Shown: piece by piece, positions 50,476-59,930 of the stretch | Layout of the letters: each line of letters begins with the position of its first letter | How positions within the stretch are numbered: position 1 is the first letter of the stretch | From: Eubacterium nodatum ATCC 33099 | GTDB taxonomy: Bacteria > Bacillota > Clostridia > Peptostreptococcales > Anaerovoracaceae | Reading direction: 5' to 3' | DNA length: 60,881 nucleotides | Assembly (NCBI GenBank): GCA_000510425.1 | Contig: AZKM01000012.1 | Location: 1 to 60,881, forward strand | Notes under the pieces: generated by a model | Told to the model about the DNA's origin: nothing | The model's database searches: none | What the model saw: the letters and a program-made list of their open reading frames with translations, nothing else | Made by a program: the position numbers and the translations under genes

Positions 50476-50482
50476 GTTTTCC

Positions 50483-50529
50483 CTCCTCATATAATCAAGT
50501 ACTGATTTATTGAAAATCCAAGATTTTCA
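50483..50529 (-). repeat. 47-nt structured leader repeat, copy 1 (before mgtE)
   Basis: 40 of 47 positions match copy 2 (58793-58839), and all seven differences are transitions. On the - strand RNA there are two small hairpins: one perfect 8-bp stem (50511-50518 with 50522-50529) and a 5-bp stem (50493-50497 with 50503-50507) ending close to the SD of mgtE. The changes between copies largely keep pairing, including one G-C to A-U exchange. Confidence 0.55.
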
Positions 50530-50851
50530 ATTTTGCTTTGTATAAAAATCTGCTGAAGTTAATCGATGCATGCTCAACAAGTCTGACATGAACTTATTGA
50601 ACCGGCACTATATATTTTTTAAAATTGACCGATAACAAAAACCGCACAAATATACATGATTAATTATACTCTAAAAAAAAATATATAGCAACAAAATAAG
50701 CCTTAAAATCCTTGTATTGCAATAAAAACATCCCTTCACTTAAAAGCTTTAAACTATCTATATTGACTAAAAAAAACAAAGTGTTATATTTGAATTGTCC
50801 AATAGCGTGTATACGCAAATTTTAAAAATTATTTAAAGAGAGGAAATCGAA
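50530..50851. other. Divergent intergenic stretch between mgtE and gdhA
   Basis: The AT-rich region holds the gdhA promoter (50763-50790) and the upstream part of the mgtE leader. Apart from these and the leader repeat, I see no gene or known riboswitch. Confidence 0.45.
50763..50790 (+). promoter_or_regulatory. gdhA promoter
   Basis: TTGACT (50763-50768), a 16-nt spacer and TATATT (50785-50790) with an upstream TG (extended -10). It gives a leader of about 55 nt before ATG 50852, whose SD is AGAGAGG. Confidence 0.6.
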
Positions 50852-52195
50852 ATGGGAAATCTAGTACAGCAGTATATTGATATTGCTAAAGAAAAGAATC
50901 CAGGTGAACCTGAATTCCTACAGACAATTGAAGAAGTTTTAACTTCCATTGAGCCGGTTTTGGAAGCACATCCGGAATATGTTGAGGCAGGCATTATCGA
51001 AAGATTAATTGAGCCTGAAAGATGCATCATGTTCCGTGTACCTTGGGTTGACGACAGCGGCAAAGTACAGGTTAACAGAGGCTATCGCATTGAGTTTAAC
51101 AGTGCCCTGGGACCTTATAAAGGTGGAATGCGTTTTGCTCCCGGTGTGTATCCGGGGATCCTTAAATTCTTAGGGTTTGAGCAAATTTTCAAAAACAGCT
51201 TGACAGGACTTCCGATCGGTGGAGGCAAAGGTGGTGCCGACTTTGATCCTAACGGGAAATCAAACGGAGAAATCATGAGATTCTGCCAGTCTTTCATAAC
51301 CGAGCTATACCGTCACATTGGACCAAACACTGATGTTCCTGCCGGAGATCTTGGTGTCGGCGGAAGAGAAATCGGTTTCATGATGGGTCAGTACAAAAGA
51401 ATTACTAACGCATACGATGGAACATGGACAGGAAAGGGAACTCTCAACGGCGGACTTGCAGGAAGAACTGAAGCTACCGGATACGGAATCGTATTTTTTG
51501 CCCGTGAAATGCTAAAACATTGCGGAGAAGAACTTAAGGGCAAGACCGTTGCCGTATCGGGTTTTGGTAATGTTTCCTGGGGAACGGTTCAGAAGTTGAA
51601 CCAGCTTGGTGCCAAAGTCATTACGATTTCCGGACCTGACGGATATATCTACGATGAAGCAGGAATTTCCGGAGAAAAAGAAGACTATATGCTGGAGCTG
51701 AGAGCTAGCGGAAAGAATATTTGTGCGCCATACGCAGACAAATTCCCGGGTTCAAAGTTCTTTGCCGGAAGAAAACCTTGGGAAGTTAAGGCTGACCTGT
51801 ACATCCCTTGTGCTACTCAGAACGAAATTCATATTGAAGATGCCAAAACAATGGTTTCTAACGGATGTAAATACCTTTGCGAAGGTGCCAACATGCCTAC
51901 AACTAATGAAGCTATTGCATATCTACAGGAAAACGGTGTAACCGTTGGACCTGCCAAAGCTGCAAATGCCGGCGGTGTGGCTTGCTCTTGTATGGAAATG
52001 GCTCAGAATGCTGAACATCTGATTTGGTCAGAGGAAAGAGTATATGCAGAACTTGAAGGAATCATGGTTAATATCCATAAACTCGCTGCCGACGCATGCG
52101 AAAGATATGAACTTGGATACGACCTTGTTAAAGGTGCCAATATTGCCGGATTCGAAAGAGTTGCAGAAGCTATGATGTTACAGGGTGTTGTATAA
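50852..52195 (+). CDS. gdhA: NADP-type glutamate dehydrogenase
   Basis: The 447-residue hexameric GDH has the glutamate-binding region YKGGMRFAPGVYPGILKFLGFEQ, the active-site lysines in GGGKGGADFDP, and the Rossmann domain with VAVSGFGNVSWGTVQKL. The length and the PxxRxG-type segments match the small bacterial/fungal class. It converts glutamate and 2-oxoglutarate plus ammonia; in an amino-acid fermenter it can run in either direction. Monocistronic, with its own promoter and terminator. Confidence 0.96.
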   Translation: MGNLVQQYIDIAKEKNPGEPEFLQTIEEVLTSIEPVLEAHPEYVEAGIIERLIEPERCIMFRVPWVDDSGKVQVNRGYRIEFNSALGPYKGGMRFAPGVYPGILKFLGFEQIFKNSLTGLPIGGGKGGADFDPNGKSNGEIMRFCQSFITELYRHIGPNTDVPAGDLGVGGREIGFMMGQYKRITNAYDGTWTGKGTLNGGLAGRTEATGYGIVFFAREMLKHCGEELKGKTVAVSGFGNVSWGTVQKLNQLGAKVITISGPDGYIYDEAGISGEKEDYMLELRASGKNICAPYADKFPGSKFFAGRKPWEVKADLYIPCATQNEIHIEDAKTMVSNGCKYLCEGANMPTTNEAIAYLQENGVTVGPAKAANAGGVACSCMEMAQNAEHLIWSEERVYAELEGIMVNIHKLAADACERYELGYDLVKGANIAGFERVAEAMMLQGVV

Positions 52196-52221
52196 ACAAA
52201 ACAAAATATTAACAGCATTTT

Positions 52222-52247
52222 AAAAGGAGTCCAGGGACTCCTTTTTT
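52222..52247 (+). terminator. Terminator of gdhA
   Basis: AAAAGGAGTCC pairs with GGACTCCTTTTTT around a 2-nt centre, starting 27 nt after the stop. Confidence 0.8.
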
Positions 52248-52350
52248 ATTTAAATTGACAAGATATCACTACCATTACATCATAAAAAGTTCCTAAAGCC
52301 TAATAATGCCAAAGACAATTCCGGCTATTCAGCAAACACGCTTTAGCGTT

Positions 52351-53511
52351 TTAAAGAACTCTGACTCTTATAATCCCCTCGATTTCTTTTAGCTTATTTG
52401 CCACATCTTCAGGGAATATCGAATCAACATCCAAAACGGTGTATGCATATTCTCCTCTGGATTTATTTGTCATTCCTGCTATGTTGATGTCCATCTCACT
52501 GGTTATATTCGTAAAATAGTTAATCATATTGTTAGTATTTTTATGATAAATTGTTACTCGCTGTCCCTCAATCCATGGTCCCACCTGGCAATTAGGGAAG
52601 TTGACGCTATTTACGATAGAACCGTTTTTAATAAAGTCTTGTATCTCATCTACCGCCATTACAGCACAATTTGCTTCGGATTCCTTGGTAGATGCACCAA
52701 GATGGGGAATGGTTATGCAGCCTTTATGACCTGCAACTACTGAATTGGGAAAGTCAGAAACATATCTTGAAACCTTCCCTGCATCTAAAGCTTTTACCAT
52801 TGCCTCCTCGTCAACAAGAATATCCCTTGCCATATTTATAACGACAACCCCATGTTTCATCATATTTATAGCATCTTTGTCTATGTAGTGTCTTGTTGAA
52901 TCCATAGCAGGAACATGTATGGTAATATAATCGCATCTTTTATATATTCTTTCAATTTCCTTTACATAGGTTACACTGCTGGACAAACTCCATGCACTGT
53001 CTATTCCTACATAAGGGTCGTATCCGTAAACATCCATCCCAAGATTCAGGGCAGCATTTGCAACCCTGACACCGATAGCTCCAAGCCCTATAATCCCAAT
53101 CTTCTTTCCTGAAAGTTCAGTTCCTGCAAATTTCTTTTTCTCCTTCTCCGTCATTGCAGATATGTCTTCATTTTCGGCATTCTCTACAACCCAGTCAATT
53201 CCACCCACAATATCTCTGGATGAAAGAAGCATCCCTGCAATTACGAGTTCTTTAACACCATTTGCATTTGCACCCGGTGTATTGAACACTGCTATTCCCT
53301 CTTCAGTACATCTGTCCATCGGAATATTATTTACTCCCGCACCTGCCCTTGCTATTGCAATCAGGTTATCGGAAAAATCCATATCATGCATCTTTGCACT
53401 TCTTACAAGAATACCCGAAGCCTCGTCAATATTATCGGTTTTGGCAAAGTTATCGTCAAATCTCGAAATTCCCAAAGAAGCTATGTTGTTTAATGTCGCA
53501 TACTTGTGCAT
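52351..53511 (-). CDS. serA: D-3-phosphoglycerate dehydrogenase-type enzyme with ACT domain
   Basis: The protein has 386 residues from ATG 53511 (SD GGAGGG). The D-2-hydroxyacid dehydrogenase fold has IARAGAGVNNIP, the Rossmann motif GIIGLGAIGVRVANAA, and the catalytic His in TIPHLGASTKESE. A C-terminal ACT domain (about 310-386, GEYAYTVLDVDS) is the usual site of serine feedback. It makes 3-phosphohydroxypyruvate for serine synthesis. No serC lies beside it, so other D-2-hydroxyacid substrates remain possible. An extended -10 (TATAAT) lies at 53593-53598 on the - strand. Confidence 0.88.
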   Translation of the reverse strand: MHKYATLNNIASLGISRFDDNFAKTDNIDEASGILVRSAKMHDMDFSDNLIAIARAGAGVNNIPMDRCTEEGIAVFNTPGANANGVKELVIAGMLLSSRDIVGGIDWVVENAENEDISAMTEKEKKKFAGTELSGKKIGIIGLGAIGVRVANAALNLGMDVYGYDPYVGIDSAWSLSSSVTYVKEIERIYKRCDYITIHVPAMDSTRHYIDKDAINMMKHGVVVINMARDILVDEEAMVKALDAGKVSRYVSDFPNSVVAGHKGCITIPHLGASTKESEANCAVMAVDEIQDFIKNGSIVNSVNFPNCQVGPWIEGQRVTIYHKNTNNMINYFTNITSEMDINIAGMTNKSRGEYAYTVLDVDSIFPEDVANKLKEIEGIIRVRVL

Positions 53512-53720
53512 ATCAAGTCCCTCCACTGATAAATAATTGTATAAAAAATTCCATAATGCATAGCATAGTATAACTATCGCACGATGGAATCAATTATAGC
53601 ACAGAAATTTTCAAATACTAGTGCTTTTAACAACATTTTTCATCTTTTTTAGTCGTTTCTTACAAATTTTGTAGAATTCCATCCGAAAATGATGCATGTA
53701 TTAACAATTCATAATACAAA

Positions 53721-55166
53721 TCACCTCAGCTCCCCAAGTAAGAGTTTTAAATATCTCCATACCTTCTTCGTGGATGAAATAGAAAGCCGTTCATTCGGAG
53801 AATGGCAATTCCACATATTCGGTCCTATGGCAATTGCATCCATATTAGATATGTTATCACCCAACAAACTGCATTCAAGTCCTGCGTGAAGAACCATAGG
53901 AATCATAATTTCCCCAAAAGTTGCTTCATAGACTTCCATTGCCTTTTTACACAACTGTGATTCGGGATTATATTGCCATGGAGCATAATTTCTGAACTTT
54001 TCCCATGTACCGCCTTTAATTTCAACTAAGTGCGCCACTTTTTCCGCAATATCTAAAATTGTGCTTACTCTGTCGCCTCTTATTTCCGCTTCAATATAAA
54101 ACTGACCATCTCTCTCATCTACAATACCCATATTTATCGAACTTCCCACAACACCGGGAAATGCACCGTTCATCTGCATTATTCCATCCGGAAACAGGGT
54201 CAGCAAAGTCATTATTCTGTCAAAACCGTCTCCTGAATATTTAAGTCCGTCGACTTCAACCTGTTTAACTGAGATTTCAAGATCAGATGTCACTTCACCA
54301 TATTCATTTATAAAAATCTGCTGCATTTTCTTAAGTGTAGGAAGCAAATCTGCATACGTCAAAACAACAGCCTTACATTCTCTTGCCAAAGCAAGTCTGT
54401 TACTTCCCCCTTTAAGACTTACAAGACCGATATCAAACTGTCTCAAAAGCTGCCTTAAAACTCTTGTCATAAGTTGTATGGCACTACCATAGCCTTTGTT
54501 TACATCTTCTCCCGAATGTCCACCGGGCATTCCTGTAATTGAAATCTCCCACGCCTTTCCATTTTCCCTGACTATTCTTTCTTTCTGCACAAGAAGCTTG
54601 ACTTTCATTCCCACACCGCCGCAACTTCCCACGACAATTTTATCGTCCTCTGAAAAATCAAGGTTAATTACTCTATGACCTTTAAATAATTTTCCATTGA
54701 TTGATTCTGCACCATGAAATGAAGTTTCTTCTTCTGCTGTGAACAAAAGTTCTAAAGGAGGATGAGAAAAATCATCGGACTCAAGCACCGACATTCCAAG
54801 GGCAACTCCAATGCCATCATCAGCGCCCAAAGTCGTTCCCTCTGCTCTGATCATGTCACCGTCTACCACAAGTTCTATGGGGTCATATCTAAAATCGTGT
54901 TCGCTTGTAATCAATTTTTCACAAACCATATCCATATGAGCTTGTAAAATTATCGGTGGATAATCTTCATAACCTTTGGATCCAGGTTTTTTTATAATCA
55001 CATTATTTGCCTCATCATATATGGCTTCAAAGCCTTTATCTTGTGCTCTCTGAATCAGAAAGTCCCTTATTTCCGTTTCATTACCGGATTCTCTGGGAAT
55101 CCTGGAAATTTCCTCGAAAATATATAGCGGTAAATTTTCTTCACTGTATTCAAATAATCTCTCCAT
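53721..55166 (-). CDS. pepD: Cytosolic M20 dipeptidase (PepD, Xaa-His type)
   Basis: The 481-residue protein starts at 55166 (SD GGAGGAAGG); the longer frame upstream runs through a terminator. Metal ligands of the M20C family are visible: LQAHMDMVCE (His, Asp), TLGADDGIGVALG (Asp), and the catalytic Glu pair FTAEEETSFHGAE. A C-terminal HAGLECSLLGD supplies a further ligand. It hydrolyses dipeptides such as Xaa-His, feeding amino acids to fermentation. Confidence 0.93.
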   Translation of the reverse strand: MERLFEYSEENLPLYIFEEISRIPRESGNETEIRDFLIQRAQDKGFEAIYDEANNVIIKKPGSKGYEDYPPIILQAHMDMVCEKLITSEHDFRYDPIELVVDGDMIRAEGTTLGADDGIGVALGMSVLESDDFSHPPLELLFTAEEETSFHGAESINGKLFKGHRVINLDFSEDDKIVVGSCGGVGMKVKLLVQKERIVRENGKAWEISITGMPGGHSGEDVNKGYGSAIQLMTRVLRQLLRQFDIGLVSLKGGSNRLALARECKAVVLTYADLLPTLKKMQQIFINEYGEVTSDLEISVKQVEVDGLKYSGDGFDRIMTLLTLFPDGIMQMNGAFPGVVGSSINMGIVDERDGQFYIEAEIRGDRVSTILDIAEKVAHLVEIKGGTWEKFRNYAPWQYNPESQLCKKAMEVYEATFGEIMIPMVLHAGLECSLLGDNISNMDAIAIGPNMWNCHSPNERLSISSTKKVWRYLKLLLGELR

Positions 55167-55235
55167 AACCTTCCTCCGGACGCTAAATAAAAGTTTAGTA
55201 CATTCTAGTCCATCAGAGAAAAATAAGCAAGCACA

Positions 55236-55270
55236 AAAAAAGCAGGACAACAACTCCGTCCTGCTTTCCA
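55236..55270 (-). terminator. Terminator of brnQ
   Basis: On the - strand GGAAAGCAGGAC pairs with GTCCTGCTTTTTTT. It lies about 65 nt past the brnQ stop, inside the upstream extension of the pepD frame. Confidence 0.7.
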
Positions 55271-55335
55271 TGATTTAATTAAATTCTATTTTATACATTT
55301 ACTTGCACTTCTGTATTTTTATATTAAGTTGAAAA

Positions 55336-56715
55336 TTAAGCTGCTACAGTTCCGTTGCCTTTGCTTCCTCCTGCTGTTACAAGCCATACAAGACCTGCCG
55401 CAGTACCTAATGCCGCCGGCACAATCCAGCCCATTCCAAACGATGATAACGGAATCATTCCATAAAGTTCATTTACTTTTTCCCAGCCGGGAAGAGCACC
55501 TTGAACATTTGCAGGAAGTACCCTAATCATATCGCAGACTGCTGAAACTGCCGTGAAACCCATCGCTGTTGCAAAAACCTTCTTCTCATAGTTAAAAGCT
55601 CTACCAGCCAAGCAAAGGATTACCAATACGAAACTCATAGGATAAAGAAGCACAAGCACCGGTACTGCAAATGCGATAATTCTTTCCAATCCCAGATTTG
55701 CAAGTCCAAATGAAAACAGTGCAAAACCAATAGCATAAGGCTTATACTTCAGTGTATTCGGAAATATTTCCGAAAAAGTTTCTCCACAAGCTTGAACCAG
55801 ACCTACTGCCGTCTTCAGGCACGCAAATGTGATTGTGATTCCAAGCAACACAGAACCGAAGGTTCCAAAATAGTGTCTAGCTATTGCATTGAAAGCACTT
55901 CCGCCTTCTTCTGCCGGAGCCATAAGATTTATTGACTGTGCCCCTGCATATGTTAAAAATCCGTAGATTATAGCCATCAAAACAACGCTCAGTATTCCTG
56001 CTTTAACAGTGGTTGAAGTCAAACCGGTGGGACTCTTTACTCCCATACGTCTTATCTGTTCGATCAAAATAATACCGAATGCCAAAGCCGCTAATCCGTC
56101 CATGGTATTGTATCCTTCCAAAAGACCTGTCGAAAAGCTTTTTGTTGCATAAGCCCCTGACGGAGTTAAACCCGACACCGGACCCATAGGCTTTATAATA
56201 ACAGCCAAAAGCAGTATAAATAAGAAAATTAAGAAAATAGGATTAAGAATCTTTCCTATCCAGGTCATGATGTTCGATGGTCTCAATGCAAAGAACAGTA
56301 CTGCACCAAAGAACGCTGCTGAAAATAGGAATAAAAACAAACTCTGTTTATCTTCCGGCACAAATGACGCCACCCCAACCTGATAAGAAACTGTTGCTGT
56401 TCTCGGAATTGCAAAGAGCGGTCCTATCGTAAGATACAAAGCTACTGTAAAGAAATAACTGAATCCCTTCCCTACTTTGCTTCCCATATCAAACAGTCCT
56501 TCACTTCGTGAAACCCCCAAAGCTGCTACTCCCAGCAACGGAAGTCCCGCACCGGTAAGGCAAAATCCAATTGCTGCAGGCCAAAGATTCCCACCTGCCA
56601 GTTGTCCCATGTGAATTGGAAATATTACATTACCTGCTCCAAAAAACATACCGAATAACATCGATGCCAAAAAGACATACTCTTTTTTTGTCAACTTTCT
56701 GTCCAAATGATCCAT
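55336..56715 (-). CDS. brnQ: Branched-chain amino acid transporter BrnQ
   Basis: The protein has 459 residues from ATG 56715 (AAGGGAG). Twelve or so membrane helices; the first has the family motif FLASMLFGMFFGAGNVIFPIHMG, followed by TGAGLPLLGVAALG, and later EGYNTMDGLAALAFG. It imports Leu, Ile and Val with Na+ or H+, in keeping with an amino-acid-using anaerobe. Monocistronic. Confidence 0.95.
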   Translation of the reverse strand: MDHLDRKLTKKEYVFLASMLFGMFFGAGNVIFPIHMGQLAGGNLWPAAIGFCLTGAGLPLLGVAALGVSRSEGLFDMGSKVGKGFSYFFTVALYLTIGPLFAIPRTATVSYQVGVASFVPEDKQSLFLFLFSAAFFGAVLFFALRPSNIMTWIGKILNPIFLIFLFILLLAVIIKPMGPVSGLTPSGAYATKSFSTGLLEGYNTMDGLAALAFGIILIEQIRRMGVKSPTGLTSTTVKAGILSVVLMAIIYGFLTYAGAQSINLMAPAEEGGSAFNAIARHYFGTFGSVLLGITITFACLKTAVGLVQACGETFSEIFPNTLKYKPYAIGFALFSFGLANLGLERIIAFAVPVLVLLYPMSFVLVILCLAGRAFNYEKKVFATAMGFTAVSAVCDMIRVLPANVQGALPGWEKVNELYGMIPLSSFGMGWIVPAALGTAAGLVWLVTAGGSKGNGTVAA

Positions 56716-56887
56716 AATTTTTCTCTCCCTTACATTCTTAATTCGTTTTTTGATAATAAACACATTCTAATATTATTCAATAAAGAATGCAAGTCTTTTT
56801 TGTTATTTTATACAAAGTTTTTTTGTTTTTTTTATTATACAAAACAATTTATCTTTGTAAAGTCACAAAGTAATCATAAGAGTGCAA

Positions 56888-58231
56888 CTATTTGCGATGA
56901 CTTTTCTTCCATTTTTTTATTTGATTATACCTTTCTTTATAGCGGGCTTCCAGCCCCTGTGTCGTAGGATGATAATATTCTTTATTCTTTAAACTGTCAG
57001 GCAGGCACTGAAGTTCTGTTATCTTTTCTTCATAATCATGGGCATACATATATCCCTTGCCGTAATCCAATTCCTTCATCAGCTTTGTAGGTGCATTCCT
57101 AATCTGCATGGGTACAGGTTCAGCAGCGGTTTTCAGTGCATCACTTTCAGCTTCCAAATAAGCTATCTCCATAGCGTTGGATTTTGGAGACAGGGAGCAA
57201 TACACTACGGCATGGGTCAGGTTAACGGAACACTCCGGCATGCCTATTAGATGGCAGGCATGAAAGGCCGCCACTGCAACTTCAAGGGCTCTTGAATCAG
57301 CTATTCCTATATCTTCACTTGCAAATCTGGTAACCCTCCTTGCTATATACATAGGATCTTCCCCCGCTTCAAGCATTCTCGCCAACCAATAAACTGCCGC
57401 ATCGGCATCTGAATTCCTCATGCTCTTGTGAAGAGCTGAAATAAGATTATAATGTTCCTCACCATTCTTATCATATAGCAGTGACTTTTTAGATGTACAC
57501 TGCTCAACAGTTTCCTCAGTTACTAAAATTTTCATCTCCCCTGTGTCATTATCACACCTCTGTACATCGCCGTTTAAAATTACCATTTCCAAGGTAGAAA
57601 GTGCATTCCTGGCATCGCCTCCGGAAAACTTTGCGATTGCTTCTATCAACTCTTCAGCCATTTCTATATTTTCATTTCCAAAACCTCTTTTATCTTTAAT
57701 AGCCCTCTGTAAAAGATCAAATATTTCTTCTGTCTTCAGCTGCTGTAAAACAAACACTTTGCACCGTGAAAGCAATGCGCTGTTGATTTCAAATGAAGGA
57801 TTTTCTGTAGTGGCACCGATCAAGGTTATGCTCCCCCTTTCCACAAAGGGTAAAAAAGCATCCTGCTGTGCTTTGTTAAATCTGTGAATCTCATCTATGA
57901 AAACTATGGTCTTCTCCCCATAGAATCTGTTGTCATCCGCCTGCTTCATTATAGTTCTTATATCCTTTATTCCACTGGTTACAGCCGAAAACTCAAGAAA
58001 TGAGCTCTTTGTTTTTCCTGCTATAATTTTAGCCAAAGTAGTTTTTCCTACACCGGGCGGTCCCCAAAAAATCATAGAATGAACCCGGTCAGATTCGATA
58101 AGTTTTCTTAGAATCTTTCCCTGACCTAAAAGATGTCCTTGTCCCACAAACTCATTTAAATTCTGTGGGCGAAGTCTATCAGCCAATGGCCGATTAAGAT
58201 TATTTGAATTAAAAAAAGTCTGTTCATTCAT
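56888..58231 (-). CDS. rarA: Replication-associated recombination protein RarA (MgsA)
   Basis: The 447-residue AAA+ protein starts at ATG 58231 (GGTGATAGAG upstream). Motifs: RPLADRLRPQNLNEFVGQ, Walker A WGPPGVGKTTLAK, Walker B FIDEIHRFNKAQQD, sensor IGATTENPSFEINSALLSR. The C-terminal oligomerisation domain ends in a basic tail. It acts at stalled forks together with SSB. Confidence 0.95.
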   Translation of the reverse strand: MNEQTFFNSNNLNRPLADRLRPQNLNEFVGQGHLLGQGKILRKLIESDRVHSMIFWGPPGVGKTTLAKIIAGKTKSSFLEFSAVTSGIKDIRTIMKQADDNRFYGEKTIVFIDEIHRFNKAQQDAFLPFVERGSITLIGATTENPSFEINSALLSRCKVFVLQQLKTEEIFDLLQRAIKDKRGFGNENIEMAEELIEAIAKFSGGDARNALSTLEMVILNGDVQRCDNDTGEMKILVTEETVEQCTSKKSLLYDKNGEEHYNLISALHKSMRNSDADAAVYWLARMLEAGEDPMYIARRVTRFASEDIGIADSRALEVAVAAFHACHLIGMPECSVNLTHAVVYCSLSPKSNAMEIAYLEAESDALKTAAEPVPMQIRNAPTKLMKELDYGKGYMYAHDYEEKITELQCLPDSLKNKEYYHPTTQGLEARYKERYNQIKKWKKSHRK

Positions 58232-58314
58232 CTCTATCACCAACTTTCAGATACATAATATTAAAGCTTTTCCAAATGATTATATTTTAATTTTTTACAA
58301 TGTGATTACCGTTT

Positions 58315-58788
58315 CTATCCCAGGATTTTTTCAGCTCGCCCTTTCAAAACCGCAAAACCCACTTGTGAAGTTGCACACAGTTCTCCTGTTTCCCATTCAA
58401 AAATTTTAACGCTTCCGTTGAGGCGGCTGCTGCCAACATGAGTAAATTCTCCTTTGATGCGGTATCTGTCTCCTATCATTGCCTTTACAAAGCTTGTAGC
58501 AATATCCGTTGTTGCCACCAAATGTCCCGTATATGCAACAGCTGCCGCACCTATGGCATAATCCATCAATCCGGAGATGATACCGCCATGAACCCAGCTA
58601 TATGGATTTTTATGAAGTTCTTTTACATTATATGTATATTCCACCGTTATTTCCGGTGTGACAGAGCAGGTTTCAAGAATAATATCAAGACTGGCATTCA
58701 TTCTATCCGGCTGTCTTTTGGATGCTTCCAAAACCTCTGTAACTTGTTCTTTAAATTCTTCTTGAGAAATTTCTTCTCTCTCCATCAT
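58315..58788 (-). CDS. PaaI-type hotdog-fold thioesterase
   Basis: The 157-residue protein starts at tandem ATGs (SD GAGGAGG). The hotdog core has NPYSWVHGGIISGLMDYAIGAAAVA, with the HGG(I/V) motif and the Asp/Glu of the following helix. Then comes ATTDIATSFVKAMIGDRYRIKGEFTHVG. It probably hydrolyses an acyl-CoA; the substrate is unknown. An N-terminal helical extension precedes the core. Its leader carries copy 2 of a 47-nt structured repeat. Confidence 0.83.
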   Translation of the reverse strand: MMEREEISQEEFKEQVTEVLEASKRQPDRMNASLDIILETCSVTPEITVEYTYNVKELHKNPYSWVHGGIISGLMDYAIGAAAVAYTGHLVATTDIATSFVKAMIGDRYRIKGEFTHVGSSRLNGSVKIFEWETGELCATSQVGFAVLKGRAEKILG

Positions 58789-58792
58789 ATTC

Positions 58793-58839
58793 CTCCTCGT
58801 ATAATCAAGCACTAATTTATTAAAAATTCAAGACTTTTA
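58793..58839 (-). repeat. 47-nt structured leader repeat, copy 2 (before the thioesterase gene)
   Basis: See copy 1 at 50483-50529. The hairpins are 58821-58828 with 58832-58839 (one wobble and one mismatch) and 58803-58807 with 58813-58817 (one wobble). The repeat ends at the SD of the downstream gene, as in copy 1. Confidence 0.5.
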
Positions 58840-58879
58840 TGTCTTCCATATATCAGAAAACAAATAATGACCTCTTATA

Positions 58880-59821
58880 TCAAAAACGATTACTAAAATC
58901 AATAATTCTCTTCATTCTATTGTTAACCCCCGATTTTTTCAGTGGAGGTGAAAGCATCTCTCCAAGCTGCGCCAAACTCATATCAGGATTTTCGAGTCTA
59001 AGCTCTGCTACTTCCTGCAATTTTTTAGGCAGCCCCTCAAATAAACCCTTTTCTTTAAGTTTTTTTATCGCCGCAATCTGTTTACCGGCTGCATCGACGG
59101 CTCTATCTGTATTGGCATTATCACAGTTTGTAATTCTAATAGTTTCATTTAACAACTCTTTCTTTATTTTAACATTCTCAAATGCCAAAACTTTAGCGTG
59201 TGCCCCCATAATGGCAAGTGTATCTCTTATGTATTGGGAATTTTTCATATAAACTACATATCTGCCTTTCCTTTTAACAATTTTTGCCGTCAAATCCACA
59301 AATGTATTGATCAGTTTTTTTAAATCTTTAGCAAGATTTTCGCTATGACACACAAACTCCAAATGATAACTCTTATCCGGATCACTTACAGTTCCCGCAC
59401 CCATAAAAATCCCCCGCAGATATGCCTTACGACAACATTTATTTCTTATAATTCCATCAAAGATTCCATCACTTATAAAATTATTCCCTTCTCTGACAAG
59501 TAATATTCCGGTTTCTCTGAGTATGGACTCACTTCTCATGTTCGGCTCTATGGTGAGACGATAGATATGACCTTTTTTTAATGCTGCAGCTTCAACAATT
59601 AAAAGTTCCATATCTACATTAAAATACTCTTTAATAAGTTTCTTATAATGTCTTGCAACCGCGGGATTGTCAGTAGTTATTACAATTTTGAACTTTCCCA
59701 TACCCACCAGTCCGATACTTCCGTTAACCCTGAGAAAGCCTGCAATCTCTGCAAGCTGACAATGTTTCTTTTCCGTTTCTACTCGAGAAAGCTCATTTTT
59801 CGTTTCTGTAGCGAATGACAT
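58880..59821 (-). CDS. whiA: WhiA-type DNA-binding regulator
   Basis: The 313-residue protein begins SFATETKNELSRVE. It has two LAGLIDADG-homing-endonuclease-like repeats (KCCRKAYLRGIFMGAGTVSDP is the second) and a C-terminal HTH (LAQLGEMLSPPLKKSGVNNRMKRI). In Firmicutes WhiA associates with the nucleoid and affects division and metabolism, without nuclease activity. No rapZ or yvcK (the usual neighbours) is seen in the window. SD GAGAGGAAG. Confidence 0.95.
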   Translation of the reverse strand: MSFATETKNELSRVETEKKHCQLAEIAGFLRVNGSIGLVGMGKFKIVITTDNPAVARHYKKLIKEYFNVDMELLIVEAAALKKGHIYRLTIEPNMRSESILRETGILLVREGNNFISDGIFDGIIRNKCCRKAYLRGIFMGAGTVSDPDKSYHLEFVCHSENLAKDLKKLINTFVDLTAKIVKRKGRYVVYMKNSQYIRDTLAIMGAHAKVLAFENVKIKKELLNETIRITNCDNANTDRAVDAAGKQIAAIKKLKEKGLFEGLPKKLQEVAELRLENPDMSLAQLGEMLSPPLKKSGVNNRMKRIIDFSNRF

Positions 59822-59885
59822 ATTTTCTTCCTCTCTCGCAAATATACTGTGCTAAAACAAGAATCTTGCGGTTGATTATTTACCA

Positions 59886-59915
59886 TAAATTCAAAAAGGC
59901 AGCCTAAAGGCTGCC
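59886..59915 (-). terminator. Terminator of the kce-type gene
   Basis: GGCAGCC pairs perfectly with GGCTGCC around a 4-nt loop, followed on the - strand by TTTTTGAATTT. It lies 16 nt past the stop. Confidence 0.8.
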
Positions 59916-59930
59916 ATAAGCTTTAAAAAA

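Noticed and set aside
50476..50851. M-box Mg2+ riboswitch before mgtE
   Set aside because: None of the conserved M-box sequence blocks can be found; only the short two-hairpin repeat is present.
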